Shown: positions 27,543 to 39,620, counted from the stretch's first letter. The stretch is 64,000 nucleotides of DNA from Pseudomonas paraglycinae (GCF_021601625.1 NZ_BQHR01000002.1:124001-188000); one strand, 5' to 3'. Translations and numbers: made by a program. The notes: generated from the sequence alone by a model not told the origin.

Positions 27543-28016
27543 GTGCTGACTCATCTCGATTCCCAAGGTCGCGCCAACATGGTCGACGTCACCGAAAAAG
27601 CCGTGACGTTCCGTGAAGCGACGGCCCAAGCGCTGGTGCGCATGCTGCCCGACACCCTGCAGATGATCGTCAGCGGTGGCCATCCCAAGGGCGACGTGTT
27701 TGCCGTGGCGCGCATTGCCGGCATTCAGGCGGCGAAGAAAACCAGTGACCTGATTCCCCTGTGCCATCCGTTGATGCTGACCGGCGTCAAGGTCGAACTC
27801 AGTGCCGAAGGCGATGACGCGGTGCGCATCGTGGCTCGCTGCAAATTGTCCGGGCAGACCGGCGTCGAGATGGAAGCGCTGACCGCCGCCAGCGTCGCCG
27901 CCCTGACCATCTACGACATGTGCAAGGCCGTGGATCGTGGCATGACCATCGAAAGCGTACGTCTGCTGGAAAAGGTTGGCGGCAAGAGCGGGCATTTCCA
28001 GGCGGAGCAGCCATGA
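27543..28016 (+). CDS. moaC: MoaC, cyclic pyranopterin monophosphate synthase
   Basis: The 157-residue enzyme works with MoaA to make cPMP, the first molybdopterin intermediate. The family sequence is clear: [13 protein letters not shown] at the start, then [14 protein letters not shown] and [26 protein letters not shown], which carry active-site Lys, His and Asp residues. The start is GTG, seven bases after AGGAG. It overlaps moaD by four bases (ATGA). Confidence 0.96.
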   Translation: MLTHLDSQGRANMVDVTEKAVTFREATAQALVRMLPDTLQMIVSGGHPKGDVFAVARIAGIQAAKKTSDLIPLCHPLMLTGVKVELSAEGDDAVRIVARCKLSGQTGVEMEALTAASVAALTIYDMCKAVDRGMTIESVRLLEKVGGKSGHFQAEQP

Positions 28017-28255
28017 ACCTGACCGTGAAGTTTTTTGCCCGTTACCGTGAGGCGCTGGGCGTGGATTCGGTGAAGGTCGAAGGTGATTTCGCCACCGTCG
28101 ATGACGTTCGTGCGTTGCTGGCGCAGCGTGAGGGCGCCGAGGTGCTGAGCGAACAGAACCTGATGTGCGCGCGCAACGAAGACCTCTGCCAGCTCGACGA
28201 ACCGGTGGTCGATGGCGACGAAGTGGCGTTTTTTCCTACCGTGACCGGAGGCTGA
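28013..28255 (+). CDS. moaD: MoaD, molybdopterin synthase small subunit
   Basis: The 80-residue ubiquitin-fold protein ends in the required Gly-Gly (TVTGG), which becomes the thiocarboxylate sulfur donor for MoaE. The start ATG overlaps the moaC stop, so the two are coupled. It is followed by moaE with three bases between. Confidence 0.95.
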   Translation: MNLTVKFFARYREALGVDSVKVEGDFATVDDVRALLAQREGAEVLSEQNLMCARNEDLCQLDEPVVDGDEVAFFPTVTGG

Positions 28256-28258
28256 GAC

Positions 28259-28711
28259 ATGGGCATTCGGGTGCAGTCCCAACCGTTCGATCCGGGCGCT
28301 GAAGTCAACGCGATGCACGCGGCCAATGTCGGGGTCGGCGCGGTGGTGAGTTTTGTCGGTTACGTGCGCGACTTCAACGATGGCCTCGATGTCGCCGGGA
28401 TGTTCCTCGAACACTATCCGGGAATGACCGAAAAAGCCCTCGGCAAGATCGCCGTTGAAGCCGAGGAGCGCTGGCCGCTGTTGAAACTGGAAGTGCTGCA
28501 CCGCATCGGCGCGCTGGAACCGGGCGAGCCGATCGTGTTCGTCGCCGCCGCCAGTGCCCATCGTCAGGCGGCATTCGACGCCTGCGCCTTCGTCATGGAT
28601 TACCTGAAAACCCGCGCACCGTTCTGGAAAAAAGAGAACACCAGCGACGGCCCGCGCTGGGTCGAGGGTCGCGACAGCGATCATGCGGCGGCGGATCGCT
28701 GGAAGCAGTAA
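28259..28711 (+). CDS. moaE: MoaE, molybdopterin synthase catalytic subunit
   Basis: The 150-residue protein has VGAVVSFVGYVRDFN, the HYPGMTEKAL stretch, the RIGALEPGEPIVFVAAASAHRQAAFDAC segment and the catalytic PFWKKE lysine motif. It transfers MoaD sulfur onto cPMP to form molybdopterin. GGAGG lies upstream of the ATG. It ends the moaCDE operon, which is followed by a hairpin terminator. Confidence 0.96.
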   Translation: MGIRVQSQPFDPGAEVNAMHAANVGVGAVVSFVGYVRDFNDGLDVAGMFLEHYPGMTEKALGKIAVEAEERWPLLKLEVLHRIGALEPGEPIVFVAAASAHRQAAFDACAFVMDYLKTRAPFWKKENTSDGPRWVEGRDSDHAAADRWKQ

Positions 28712-28744
28712 CTCCTCTCCCCAGCCTATCTCCCTCGACTCCCG

Positions 28745-28770
28745 ACCATCGGCTGACGCCGATGGTGTTT
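28745..28770 (+). terminator. Terminator after moaCDE
   Basis: ACCATCGGC and GCCGATGGT form a 9-bp stem around TGAC, followed by GTTTG. The T-run is short but the position is right. Confidence 0.6.
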
Positions 28771-28776
28771 GTCCAA

Positions 28777-28808
28777 TTGACGGTTTGTACGTAAAAGTCC
28801 AGTATGGA
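28777..28808 (+). promoter_or_regulatory. Promoter and candidate DauR operator of the amino-acid-binding protein gene
   Basis: TTGACG, a 17-base spacer and CAGTAT form a plausible sigma-70 promoter. AAAAGTCCAGTATGGA at 28793-28808 covers the -10. It matches 14 of 16 bases of the palindromic site at the dauB promoter, which overlaps that gene's -10 in the same way. Confidence 0.5.
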
Positions 28809-28868
28809 TTTACAAGTACAAAAAAGGTCTTTTCCCCGTTTCAGCTTTTTCTTCTGTCTTGCCAAACC

Positions 28869-28877
28869 AACAACAAC
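28869..28877 (+). promoter_or_regulatory. Hfq/Crc-type CA motif in leader
   Basis: AACAACAAC lies 17 bases before the start codon, just upstream of the ribosome-binding site. This matches the AAnAAnAA motif bound by Hfq-Crc for carbon catabolite repression in pseudomonads. Confidence 0.5.
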
Positions 28878-28893
28878 CCGCGAGAGAACGAAC

Positions 28894-29670
28894 ATGAAGA
28901 AATTCCCCCTCATCACCGGTCTGGCGCTGAGCCTGTTGGCGTGCAGCAGCGCGTTCGCCGCCGAGAAAACCCTGCGCATCGGTATCGAAGCGGCGTATCC
29001 GCCCTTCGCCTCGAAGACCGACAAGGGTGAAATCGTCGGTTTCGACTACGACATCGGCAATGCCCTGTGCGCGCAGATGCAGGTCAAGTGCGTGTGGGTC
29101 GAGGGCGAGTTCGACGGTCTCATTCCTTCCCTGAAAGTGAAGAAAATCGACATGGCGCTGTCGTCCATGACCATCAATGAAGACCGCAAGAAGTCGGTGG
29201 ACTTCACCCACAAGTACTATTTCACCTCGTCGCGGCTGGTGATGAAGGAAGGCGCGAGCGTCGATGACCAGTACGCCAGCCTCAAGGGCAAGACCGTCGG
29301 CGTGCAGCGTGCGACTACCACCGACCGTTACGCCACCGAGGTGTTCGAGCCCAAGGGCATCAACGTCAAGCGCTACGGCAACAACGAAGAAATCTACATG
29401 GACCTGGCGGCCGGGCGTCTCGATGCGATTTTCGCCGACACCATCCCGCTGACCGACTTCCTGTCGATGCCGCGCGGCAAGGGTTACGCCTTCGTCGGGC
29501 CTGAGCTGAAGGATCCGAAATACGTGGGCGAGGGCGCGGGGATTGCGGTGCGCAAGGGCAACACCGAACTGGTCAGCCAGTTGAACACTGCCATCGACGG
29601 CATTCGCGCGAGTGGCGAGTATCAGAAAATTTCCGAGAAGTACTTCAAGTCGGACATCTACGGCGACTGA
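28894..29670 (+). CDS. ABC transporter periplasmic binding protein, basic amino-acid type
   Basis: The 258-residue precursor has a signal peptide ([16 protein letters not shown]) and a type 3 solute-binding fold: [29 protein letters not shown], then [32 protein letters not shown]. It is closest to lysine/arginine/ornithine-binding proteins. No permease or ATPase genes accompany it, so it probably feeds a transporter encoded elsewhere. It neighbours the dau D-arginine genes, shares their candidate operator and probably delivers basic amino acids for that pathway. Confidence 0.87.
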   Translation: MKKFPLITGLALSLLACSSAFAAEKTLRIGIEAAYPPFASKTDKGEIVGFDYDIGNALCAQMQVKCVWVEGEFDGLIPSLKVKKIDMALSSMTINEDRKKSVDFTHKYYFTSSRLVMKEGASVDDQYASLKGKTVGVQRATTTDRYATEVFEPKGINVKRYGNNEEIYMDLAAGRLDAIFADTIPLTDFLSMPRGKGYAFVGPELKDPKYVGEGAGIAVRKGNTELVSQLNTAIDGIRASGEYQKISEKYFKSDIYGD

Positions 29671-29678
29671 GTCTGAAG

Positions 29679-29708
29679 ACCGTGCAGCCTTCGCAGGCTG
29701 CACGGTTT
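29679..29708. terminator. Bidirectional terminator between convergent genes
   Basis: ACCGTGCAGCCT and AGGCTGCACGGT form a perfect 12-bp stem with a TCGC loop and a short T-run. It serves the binding-protein gene and possibly dauR on the other strand. Confidence 0.7.
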
Positions 29709-30349
29709 CAGCCCTTCAATTCCTTCAAGTGCTTGTACACCGTCGCCCGCCCCATGTTCAGTACATTGGCTACATAGTTCGAGGCGCTCTTGCCCTTGAA
29801 CGCTCCCTCGGCGTGCAGCGCCAGCACCAGTTCGCGTTTGTGATCGCGGGTCAGCAAATTCAGGCTCAGTTGCCGCTCGCGTAGCCAGGCGTGCAGGAAA
29901 GTGTTGATGCGCTCCTGCCAGTCATCGCGAAACAGCGAGTCCGGTTGCGGGATCAGTTTGCTCGGCGAGAGGAACAGGTCCAGCGCAGCCTTGGCATTTT
30001 CGAACAGCGAAATATTCAGATTGATGCACAGCACCGCCAGCGGATGACCTTCGCTGTCGCGCAGCACGGTGCTCAGGCTGCGAATCTTCTGGCCGTCCCA
30101 GTTGAGCTTTTCGTACGGACCGATGTTCCGTTCGCTGACGTCGTCGCTGAGCATGTCTTCCAGCGACGATTCATCGCCGATCACCCGTTTCGACAGGTTG
30201 TTGGCGATGTAGTCGACCTTCTGCGTGCGCAGGTCGTGCAGCACCACTTCGGCGTGGGGAAAGAACAGCGTGGCAATGGCGTCGGCGATGGCGTGGTAGT
30301 TGTCCAGCGCGGCGTCATTCAGCTCGGGCGTGTGTTCGGGGGCGGTCAT
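29708..30349 (-). CDS. dauR: DauR-type regulator (YheO-like PAS plus HTH)
   Basis: The 213-residue protein has an N-terminal YheO-like PAS domain (YHAIADAIATLFFPHAEVVLHDLRTQKVDYIANNLS, then LRDSEGHPLAVLCINLNIS). A C-terminal helix-turn-helix follows (KRELVLALHAEGAFKGKSASNYVANVLNMGRATVYKHLKELKG). The ATG at 30349 matches the usual N-terminus. It lies downstream of dauB and dauA on the same strand, as in the P. aeruginosa dauBAR operon, where DauR represses D-arginine catabolism. The symbol rests on this synteny. Confidence 0.85.
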   Translation of the reverse strand: MTAPEHTPELNDAALDNYHAIADAIATLFFPHAEVVLHDLRTQKVDYIANNLSKRVIGDESSLEDMLSDDVSERNIGPYEKLNWDGQKIRSLSTVLRDSEGHPLAVLCINLNISLFENAKAALDLFLSPSKLIPQPDSLFRDDWQERINTFLHAWLRERQLSLNLLTRDHKRELVLALHAEGAFKGKSASNYVANVLNMGRATVYKHLKELKG

Positions 30350-30372
30350 AACTGTGGAGCTCCAGGCAACGT

Positions 30373-30399
30373 CAACGCCCCCGTGATCCGGGGGCGTTG
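30373..30399 (-). promoter_or_regulatory. Intercistronic hairpin between dauA and dauR
   Basis: CAACGCCCCCG and CGGGGGCGTTG form an 11-bp stem with a five-base loop in the gap after dauA. There is no T-run, so it may reduce read-through or stabilise the dauBA message instead of ending transcription completely. Confidence 0.5.
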
Positions 30400-30442
30400 C
30401 GAGTGTGCCGCAATCCGTCGGGCGCGTCATCCGGGCGGACGG

Positions 30443-32529
<2,087 letters not shown>

Positions 32530-32562
32530 GTCAGACTCCGGAGACTGTTTCTAAACTAATTT

Positions 32563-32579
32563 GTCCATTATGGACTTTT
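32563..32579 (-). promoter_or_regulatory. Palindromic candidate DauR operator over the dauB promoter
   Basis: On the minus strand AAAAGTCCATAATGGAC contains the perfect palindrome GTCCAT-A-ATGGAC. The central CATAAT is a good -10, with TTGTTC 16 bases upstream as a weak -35. A bound repressor would block the polymerase. A near copy lies at the binding-protein promoter. Confidence 0.6.
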
Positions 32580-32604
32580 AGTTTTGTTGAACAATATCCG
32601 GGTG

Positions 32605-32637
32605 AAAAAAAAGCGCAGTCCGTTGCCGGCTGCGCTT
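32605..32637 (-). terminator. Terminator of rhlB
   Basis: On the minus strand AAGCGCAG and CTGCGCTT pair around an 11-base loop and are followed by a run of T. It lies just past the rhlB stop. Confidence 0.8.
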
Positions 32638-32653
32638 CTCTTTATGGCGTCGC

Positions 32654-34132
32654 TTACTGTGGACGCTTGCGCTCAACCGCCCGCAATAGATGGGTCGGCG
32701 GCGTTTCACAGCTGATCTTGCGACCGAGTTTTTCTTCGATGGACGGCAACTGATAGGAGTCGTCTTCACCGGCAAAGCTGATCGACACACCGTCGGCGCC
32801 AGCACGACCGGTACGACCGATACGGTGCACGTAGTCGTCCGGGACTTCCGGCAGGGTGAAGTTGATCACGTGGCTGATGCCGTCGATGTGGATACCGCGA
32901 CCGGCCACGTCGGTGGCGACCAGTACCCGGATCTTGCCTTCGCGGAAGCCTTCGAGCGTCTTGATCCGCTTGTGCTGCGGCACGTCGCCGGACAGCTGCG
33001 CGGCGTTGATGCCGTCACGCACCAGGCGTTCCTCGATACGGCGCACTTCGTCCTTGCGGTTGGCGAACACGATCACACGCTCCCAACCGTTGTCGTTGAC
33101 CAGGTTGAAGAGCAGTTTGTATTTGTCGGCACCGGCCACCGCGTAGATGTGCTGTTCGACGTTTTCGTTGGCCACGTTGGTGACCTCGATTTCGACGATC
33201 GCAGGATCGGTGGTCCACTGCTTGGCGAGGTTCATCACGTCATCGGTGAAGGTCGCGGAGAACAGCAGGGTCTGACGTTCGCTTTTCGGCGGGGTCTGGC
33301 GAATGATCTGACGAACCTGCGGGATGAAGCCCATGTCGAGCATGCGGTCGGCTTCGTCGAGCACCATCACTTCGACCATGTCCAGATGTACGTCACCGCG
33401 CTGGTTGAAGTCGAGCAGGCGGCCCGGGGTCGCGACGAGGATGTCGCAATGGCGCGCTTCGAGGTGCTTGAGCTGCTTGTCGAAATCCATGCCGCCGACG
33501 AACGTCATGACGTTGAGGCCGGTGTACTTGGTCAGGTCGGCGGCGTCCTTGGCGATCTGCACCACCAGCTCGCGGGTCGGCGCGATGATCAGCGCCCGTG
33601 GCTCGCCCATGTAGCGCTCTTTCGGCGGCGGGGTCTGCAACAGCTGGGTGATGATCGAGATCAGGAACGCGGCGGTCTTGCCGGTGCCGGTCTGGGCGCG
33701 GCCGATGGCGTCTTTGCCGGCGAGGGTGTAACCCAGCACCTGAGCCTGGATCGGCGTGCAATACGGGAAACCCAGGTCGTGGATGGCGTGCATCAGTTCC
33801 GGGGCGAGCTTGAAATCGTGGAAGCGGGTCTTGCCTTCCTGGGGCTCGACGACGAAGTCTTCGAGTTTCCAGGGAATCACCGGCGCCTTGGGCTTGGGTT
33901 CGCGACGTGGTCTGGCCGGTTTTGGTGCTTCGCTGCGGGCTGGCTCGGTGGCGGGCACGGCAGCTGGAGCGGGTTTCGGTTCGCGTTTGGGCGTCGTGGC
34001 GGGCGTCTGGCGGTCGGCCTGGCTGGCATCGCTGCGATGACCGGGGGCGTGCGACGGCGCAGTGGGGACTGGCGCGAGCTGCTCAGCCTCGCTTTTACCG
34101 AACATTTTCTTGAGTGCTTTGAGCACGGTCAT
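32654..34132 (-). CDS. rhlB: RhlB, DEAD-box ATP-dependent RNA helicase
   Basis: The 492-residue helicase has an N-terminal Pro/Ala/Lys-rich extension of about 85 residues and then the full helicase core: Q-motif region [46 protein letters not shown] and HRIGRTGR. RhlB-type helicases unwind RNA for the RNase E degradosome. The extension is longer than in E. coli and likely disordered. It is next to dauB, as in P. aeruginosa. Confidence 0.93.
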   Translation of the reverse strand: MTVLKALKKMFGKSEAEQLAPVPTAPSHAPGHRSDASQADRQTPATTPKREPKPAPAAVPATEPARSEAPKPARPRREPKPKAPVIPWKLEDFVVEPQEGKTRFHDFKLAPELMHAIHDLGFPYCTPIQAQVLGYTLAGKDAIGRAQTGTGKTAAFLISIITQLLQTPPPKERYMGEPRALIIAPTRELVVQIAKDAADLTKYTGLNVMTFVGGMDFDKQLKHLEARHCDILVATPGRLLDFNQRGDVHLDMVEVMVLDEADRMLDMGFIPQVRQIIRQTPPKSERQTLLFSATFTDDVMNLAKQWTTDPAIVEIEVTNVANENVEQHIYAVAGADKYKLLFNLVNDNGWERVIVFANRKDEVRRIEERLVRDGINAAQLSGDVPQHKRIKTLEGFREGKIRVLVATDVAGRGIHIDGISHVINFTLPEVPDDYVHRIGRTGRAGADGVSISFAGEDDSYQLPSIEEKLGRKISCETPPTHLLRAVERKRPQ

Positions 34133-34228
34133 CTCATCAATTGTTTAAGGAATGTACGCCGGCCAGTGTAATGCAAGAAACGGGCGCGGCGTAGTGGGAT
34201 GATCAAAGGGCGACCCCTGTCGCAATTG

Positions 34229-34912
<684 letters not shown>

Positions 34913-35020
34913 TCATTGAGTGCGTGATTTGCGTGCGCGCCCGGTTGATCCGTTAAGAAGATGTCGCAAGGCTGCAAGTTTTGCTATTGACCTGTCACTC
35001 AACCGCTTCAGCTGCCGGTG

Positions 35021-35036
35021 TGGTACGGGCTTTGCT
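35021..35036 (+). promoter_or_regulatory. Sigma-54 (RpoN) promoter of aapJQMP
   Basis: TGGTACGGGCTTTGCT differs from the consensus TGGCACG-N4-TTGCT at one fixed base, with GG and GC exactly ten bases apart. Transcription would start about 12 bases after the GC, leaving an approximately 305-base leader. Nitrogen or carbon-nitrogen control (NtrC, CbrB) is expected. Confidence 0.65.
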
Positions 35037-35325
35037 ATGAGGTAGTCGTGCAATCGATCTCGCGCCTGGCGGTAACACTATCAGTGAACGCCTGGCGACG
35101 GGATAGCAAAGAATCCGGTGATGGATGTTCGCCAATGGCCGCAACGGGCTTAGCGAACGTGAAAGGGCTACCGCCCGTTCGGCCGACTGGTGAGAAGTGA
35201 GTTGTCCATGATGTGGATTTTCTCCTACTAGACTCATAGCGAAGGTCCTGCGTCGGTTGACCCCAAAAAAAGCCAACACGGGTCAACAACGCCTCAAAAG
35301 GGTGCGACTGGACTCAAGCTCCGAC

Positions 35326-35340
35326 ACAACAAGAGCAAAA
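35326..35340 (+). promoter_or_regulatory. Hfq/Crc-type A-rich motif before aapJ
   Basis: ACAACAAGAGCAAAA sits directly before the CTGGAGG ribosome-binding site. It contains the consecutive A-R-N triplets AAC-AAG-AGC-AAA, as expected of a catabolite-repression target. Confidence 0.5.
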
Positions 35341-35352
35341 CTGGAGGTTTGA

Positions 35353-36384
35353 ATGAAGATGTTGAAATCCACTCTGGCGATCGTGACTGCTGCTGCAGTA
35401 CTGGGTGTCAGCGGGTTCGCTCAGGCGGGTGCAACCCTGGATGCAGTGAAGAAGAAAGGATTCGTGCAGTGCGGCGTCAGTGATGGCTTGCCAGGCTTCT
35501 CGGTTCCGGATTCCACCGGCAAGATCGTGGGTATCGATGCTGACGTCTGCCGCGCTGTGGCGGCTGCCGTGTTCGGCGACGCGACCAAGGTCAAGTTCAG
35601 TCAGTTGAACGCCAAGGAGCGTTTCACCGCGCTGCAGTCGGGCGAGATCGACATCCTGTCGCGCAACACCACCATGACCAGCTCCCGTGACGCGGGCATG
35701 GGGCTGAAATTCCCGGGCTTCATTACCTACTACGACGGTATCGGCTTCCTGGTAAACAACAAGCTGGGCGTGAAGAGTGCCAAAGAGCTGGACGGTGCAA
35801 CCATCTGCATCCAGGCCGGTACCACCACCGAGCTGAACGTTTCCGACTACTTCCGCGGCAACGGTCTGAAATACACCCCGATCACTTTCGACACCTCCGA
35901 TGAAAGCGCCAAGTCGCTGGAATCCGGTCGTTGCGACGTGCTGACCTCCGACAAGTCCCAGCTGTTCGCCCAGCGCAGCAAGCTGGCTTCGCCGAAGGAC
36001 TACGTGGTTCTGCCGGAAACCATTTCCAAGGAACCACTGGGCCCGGTCGTGCGTAACGGCGACGACGAGTGGCTGGCCATCGTGCGTTGGGTTGGCTACG
36101 CGCTGCTGAACACCGAAGAAGCGGGCATCTCTTCGAAGAACGTCGAAGCGGAAGCCAAAGCGACCAAGAACCCGGATGTCGCTCGTATGCTCGGCGCAGA
36201 CGGCGAATACGGCAAAGACCTGAAACTGCCGAAGGACTGGGTCGTACAGATCGTCAAGCAAGTCGGCAACTACGGCGAAATCTTCGAGAAAAACCTCGGC
36301 AAGAGCACTCCGCTGGAAATCGACCGCGGCCTGAACGCGCTGTGGAACAACGGCGGCATTCAATACGCACCACCAGTGCGCTGA
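35353..36384 (+). CDS. aapJ: AapJ, general L-amino-acid ABC transporter binding protein
   Basis: The 343-residue precursor has a signal peptide (TLAIVTAAAVLGVSGFAQA) and a long type 3 solute-binding domain. Family hallmarks are VQCGVSDGLPGFSVPDSTGKIVGIDADVCRAVAAAVFGD and LSRNTTMTSSRDAGMG. AapJ binds a broad set of L-amino acids. CTGGAGG precedes the ATG. A stable hairpin separates it from aapQ, which should let the binding protein be made in excess over the membrane subunits. Confidence 0.95.
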   Translation: MKMLKSTLAIVTAAAVLGVSGFAQAGATLDAVKKKGFVQCGVSDGLPGFSVPDSTGKIVGIDADVCRAVAAAVFGDATKVKFSQLNAKERFTALQSGEIDILSRNTTMTSSRDAGMGLKFPGFITYYDGIGFLVNNKLGVKSAKELDGATICIQAGTTTELNVSDYFRGNGLKYTPITFDTSDESAKSLESGRCDVLTSDKSQLFAQRSKLASPKDYVVLPETISKEPLGPVVRNGDDEWLAIVRWVGYALLNTEEAGISSKNVEAEAKATKNPDVARMLGADGEYGKDLKLPKDWVVQIVKQVGNYGEIFEKNLGKSTPLEIDRGLNALWNNGGIQYAPPVR

Positions 36385-36391
36385 TGGTTCT

Positions 36392-36420
36392 GTCACCCGG
36401 CAGGCCAACTGCCGGGTGAC
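36392..36420 (+). promoter_or_regulatory. Intercistronic hairpin between aapJ and aapQ
   Basis: GTCACCCGGCA and TGCCGGGTGAC form a perfect 11-bp stem with a seven-base loop; the following TTCTGTTCC is only partly T-rich. It probably acts as a partial terminator or 3' stabiliser. Confidence 0.6.
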
Positions 36421-36449
36421 GTTCTGTTCCATTATTTCCGGGGCACTTC

Positions 36450-37631
36450 ATGCAAAATTCAATCGGCGCACCAAAGCAGAGGCTCAGCCTCAGCGATCCA
36501 CGAGTGCGTGCGTGGGTATTTCAGATCATCACCATCGTGGCGGTGGTCTCCCTGGGCTGGTATCTGTTCGATAACACCCAGACCAACCTGCAACACCGGG
36601 GTATCACTTCGGGGTTCGACTTTCTGGAGCGCAGTGCCGGGTTCGGCATCGCTCAACACCTGATCTCCTACACCGAAGCGGACAGTTATGCCCGGGTGTT
36701 TGTCATCGGCCTGCTCAACACGCTGCTGGTGACCTTCATCGGTGTGATCCTGGCCACGATCCTCGGCTTCATCGTCGGCGTCGCGCGCCTGTCGAAGAAC
36801 TGGATCATTTCCAAACTGGCAACGGTGTACGTGGAGGTTTTCCGTAACATCCCGCCACTGCTGCAGATCCTGTTCTGGTACTTCGCGGTGTTCCTGACCA
36901 TGCCGGGGCCGCGCAACAGCCACAACTTCGGCGATACCTTCTTCGTCAGCAGCCGTGGCCTGAACATGCCGGCCGCGCAAATGGCCGACGGCTTCTGGGC
37001 GTTCATGGTCAGCATCGTGGTGGCCATCGTCGCCATCGTGCTGATGAGCCGCTGGGCCAACAAGCGCTTTGAAGCCACCGGCGAGCCGTTCCACAAGTTC
37101 TGGGCCGGCCTGGCGCTGTTCCTGGTGATCCCGGCGGTGTGCGCGCTGATCTTCGGTGCCCCCGTGCACTGGGAAATGCCGAAGCTGCAAGGCTTCAACT
37201 TCGTCGGTGGCTGGGTGCTGATTCCGGAACTGCTGGCCTTGACCCTGGCGCTGACGGTTTACACCGCGGCGTTCATCGCCGAGATCGTGCGTTCGGGCAT
37301 CAAGTCGGTCAGCCACGGCCAGACCGAGGCGGCGCATTCGCTCGGCCTGCGCAACGGCCCGACTCTGCGCAAGGTGATCATTCCGCAAGCGCTGCGGGTC
37401 ATCATCCCGCCGCTGACCAGCCAATACCTGAACCTGGCGAAGAACTCCTCGCTGGCGGCCGGTATCGGTTATCCGGAAATGGTTTCGCTGTTCGCCGGCA
37501 CCGTGCTGAACCAGACCGGTCAGGCGATCGAAGTCATTGCCATCACCATGAGCGTGTACCTGGCGATCAGTATCAGCATTTCCCTGCTGATGAACTGGTA
37601 CAACAAGCGCATCGCGCTGATCGAGCGGTAA
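36450..37631 (+). CDS. aapQ: AapQ, amino-acid ABC transporter permease
   Basis: The 393-residue polytopic protein has the extended HisM-type layout of Aap permeases: a first membrane segment (VFQIITIVAVVSLGWYLF), a core starting VFVIGLLNTLLVTFIGVILATILGF and the EAA loop EAAHSLGLRNGPTLRKVIIPQALRVIIPP. It forms the membrane channel with AapM. The next gene starts ten bases downstream. Confidence 0.94.
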   Translation: MQNSIGAPKQRLSLSDPRVRAWVFQIITIVAVVSLGWYLFDNTQTNLQHRGITSGFDFLERSAGFGIAQHLISYTEADSYARVFVIGLLNTLLVTFIGVILATILGFIVGVARLSKNWIISKLATVYVEVFRNIPPLLQILFWYFAVFLTMPGPRNSHNFGDTFFVSSRGLNMPAAQMADGFWAFMVSIVVAIVAIVLMSRWANKRFEATGEPFHKFWAGLALFLVIPAVCALIFGAPVHWEMPKLQGFNFVGGWVLIPELLALTLALTVYTAAFIAEIVRSGIKSVSHGQTEAAHSLGLRNGPTLRKVIIPQALRVIIPPLTSQYLNLAKNSSLAAGIGYPEMVSLFAGTVLNQTGQAIEVIAITMSVYLAISISISLLMNWYNKRIALIER

Positions 37632-37641
37632 GGAATAGCGC

Positions 37642-38739
37642 ATGAGTACTCATACTTTCAAACCCGACATGCCACCGCCGGCCAAGGTCTTCGGCCCGAT
37701 GGCGTGGATCCGCGCGAACATGTTCTCCAGCTGGCTCAACACCCTGCTGACCCTGTTCGCGTTCTACCTGATCTACCTGGTGATTCCGCCGATCCTCAGC
37801 TGGGCGATCATCGATGCCAACTGGGTCGGCACCACCCGCGCCGACTGCACCAAGGACGGCGCCTGCTGGGTCTTCATCCAGCAGCGTTTCGGCCAGTTCA
37901 TGTACGGCTACTACCCGCCGGAACTGCGCTGGCGCGTGGACCTGACCGTGTGGCTGGCGGTCATCGGCGTGGCGCCACTGTTCATCAAGCGCGTGGCGCA
38001 CAAGGCGGTATACGGCCTGAGCTTCCTGGTGGTCTACCCGATCGTTGCCTGGTGCCTGCTGCATGGCGGCGTCTTCGGCCTCGACACCGTGGCGACCAGC
38101 CAGTGGGGCGGTCTGATGCTGACCCTGGTGATCGCCACTGTCGGCATCGCCGGTGCATTGCCGCTGGGGATTGTCCTGGCGCTGGGCCGGCGTTCGAACA
38201 TGCCGGCGATCCGAGTGGTCTGCGTGACCTTCATCGAGTTCTGGCGCGGCGTGCCGTTGATCACGGTGCTGTTCATGTCCTCGGTGATGCTGCCGCTGTT
38301 CCTGCCCGAAGGCATGAACTTCGACAAGCTGCTGCGGGCGCTGATCGGCGTGATCCTGTTCCAGTCGGCGTACGTCGCCGAGGTGGTGCGCGGCGGTCTG
38401 CAAGCGATCCCCAAAGGTCAGTACGAAGCCGCGGCCGCGATGGGCCTCGGTTACTGGCGCGCCATGGGCCTGGTGATTCTGCCGCAAGCCCTGAAGCTGG
38501 TGATTCCCGGCATCGTCAACACCTTCATCGCGCTGTTCAAGGACACCAGCCTGGTGATCATCATCGGCCTCTTTGACCTGCTCAACAGCGTCAAGCAAGC
38601 CGCTGCCGATCCGAAATGGCTGGGCATGGCCACCGAAGGCTACGTGTTCGCCGCCCTGGTGTTCTGGATTTTCTGTTTTGGCATGTCGCGCTATTCCATG
38701 CACCTGGAACGCAAGCTCGACACTGGCCACAAGCGTTAG
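37642..38739 (+). CDS. aapM: AapM, amino-acid ABC transporter permease
   Basis: The 365-residue permease has several N-terminal helices typical of AapM. The core follows with [29 protein letters not shown] and the EAA loop [30 protein letters not shown]. It pairs with AapQ and docks with AapP. Only 11 bases separate it from aapP, and AGGAG is the ribosome-binding site of that next gene. Confidence 0.94.
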   Translation: MSTHTFKPDMPPPAKVFGPMAWIRANMFSSWLNTLLTLFAFYLIYLVIPPILSWAIIDANWVGTTRADCTKDGACWVFIQQRFGQFMYGYYPPELRWRVDLTVWLAVIGVAPLFIKRVAHKAVYGLSFLVVYPIVAWCLLHGGVFGLDTVATSQWGGLMLTLVIATVGIAGALPLGIVLALGRRSNMPAIRVVCVTFIEFWRGVPLITVLFMSSVMLPLFLPEGMNFDKLLRALIGVILFQSAYVAEVVRGGLQAIPKGQYEAAAAMGLGYWRAMGLVILPQALKLVIPGIVNTFIALFKDTSLVIIIGLFDLLNSVKQAAADPKWLGMATEGYVFAALVFWIFCFGMSRYSMHLERKLDTGHKR

Positions 38740-38750
38740 GAGTTTTTTCG

Positions 38751-39515
38751 ATGAGCGAAGCAATCAAAAAGCCAGTGGGCCCTGAAGGCATCATTCAGAT
38801 GCAGGGCGTGAACAAGTGGTATGGCCAGTTCCACGTGCTGAAAGACATCAACCTCAACGTGCGTCAGGGCGAGCGTATCGTGCTGTGCGGCCCGTCGGGT
38901 TCCGGCAAGTCCACCACAATCCGCTGCCTCAACCGTCTGGAAGAGCACCAGCAGGGCCGCATCGTGGTCGATGGCGTGGAGCTGACCAACGACCTCAAGC
39001 AGATCGAAGCGATTCGCCGTGAAGTCGGCATGGTATTTCAGCACTTCAACCTGTTCCCGCACCTGACCATCCTGCAGAACTGCACCCTGGCGCCGATGTG
39101 GGTACGCAAGATGCCCAAGCGCAAAGCCGAGGAAATCGCCATGCATTACCTGGAACGCGTACGCATTCCGGAGCAGGCGCACAAGTACCCGGGGCAATTG
39201 TCCGGCGGTCAGCAGCAGCGTGTGGCGATCGCCCGCGCGCTGTGCATGAAACCGAAAATCATGCTGTTCGACGAACCGACCTCGGCACTCGACCCGGAGA
39301 TGGTGAAAGAGGTACTCGACACCATGATCGGCCTGGCCGAAGACGGCATGACCATGCTCTGCGTGACCCACGAAATGGGCTTCGCCCGCACCGTGGCCAA
39401 CCGCGTGATCTTCATGGACAAGGGCGAAATCGTTGAACAGGCGGCGCCGAACGACTTCTTCGACAATCCGCAGAATGATCGGACGAAGCTGTTCCTGAGT
39501 CAGATTCTGCATTGA
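38751..39515 (+). CDS. aapP: AapP, amino-acid ABC transporter ATPase
   Basis: The 254-residue ATPase has Walker [10 protein letters not shown], the Q-loop [12 protein letters not shown], the signature LSGGQQQR, Walker [15 protein letters not shown] and the switch His in VTHEMGF. It energises AapQM uptake. The ATG is preceded by AGGAG, and longer readings run back into aapM. It is last in the operon and is followed by a clear terminator. Confidence 0.95.
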   Translation: MSEAIKKPVGPEGIIQMQGVNKWYGQFHVLKDINLNVRQGERIVLCGPSGSGKSTTIRCLNRLEEHQQGRIVVDGVELTNDLKQIEAIRREVGMVFQHFNLFPHLTILQNCTLAPMWVRKMPKRKAEEIAMHYLERVRIPEQAHKYPGQLSGGQQQRVAIARALCMKPKIMLFDEPTSALDPEMVKEVLDTMIGLAEDGMTMLCVTHEMGFARTVANRVIFMDKGEIVEQAAPNDFFDNPQNDRTKLFLSQILH

Positions 39516-39531
39516 TCCTGATCGGGCGTTG

Positions 39532-39565
39532 AAATAAACCCGGACTGAGTTCCGGGTTTATTTTT
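39532..39565 (+). terminator. Terminator of aapJQMP
   Basis: AAATAAACCCGGA and TCCGGGTTTATTT form a perfect 13-bp stem with a six-base loop and end in a T-run. Confidence 0.88.
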
Positions 39566-39620
39566 GCCCGGATTTTGTCGGTTGCCCCGGCTGAACAATC
39601 TGACTACCCTGTCAGCAAAT

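Noticed and set aside
35018-35289. Short overlapping frames on both strands upstream of aapJ
   Set aside because: They overlap the sigma-54 promoter and leader, with no ribosome-binding site.
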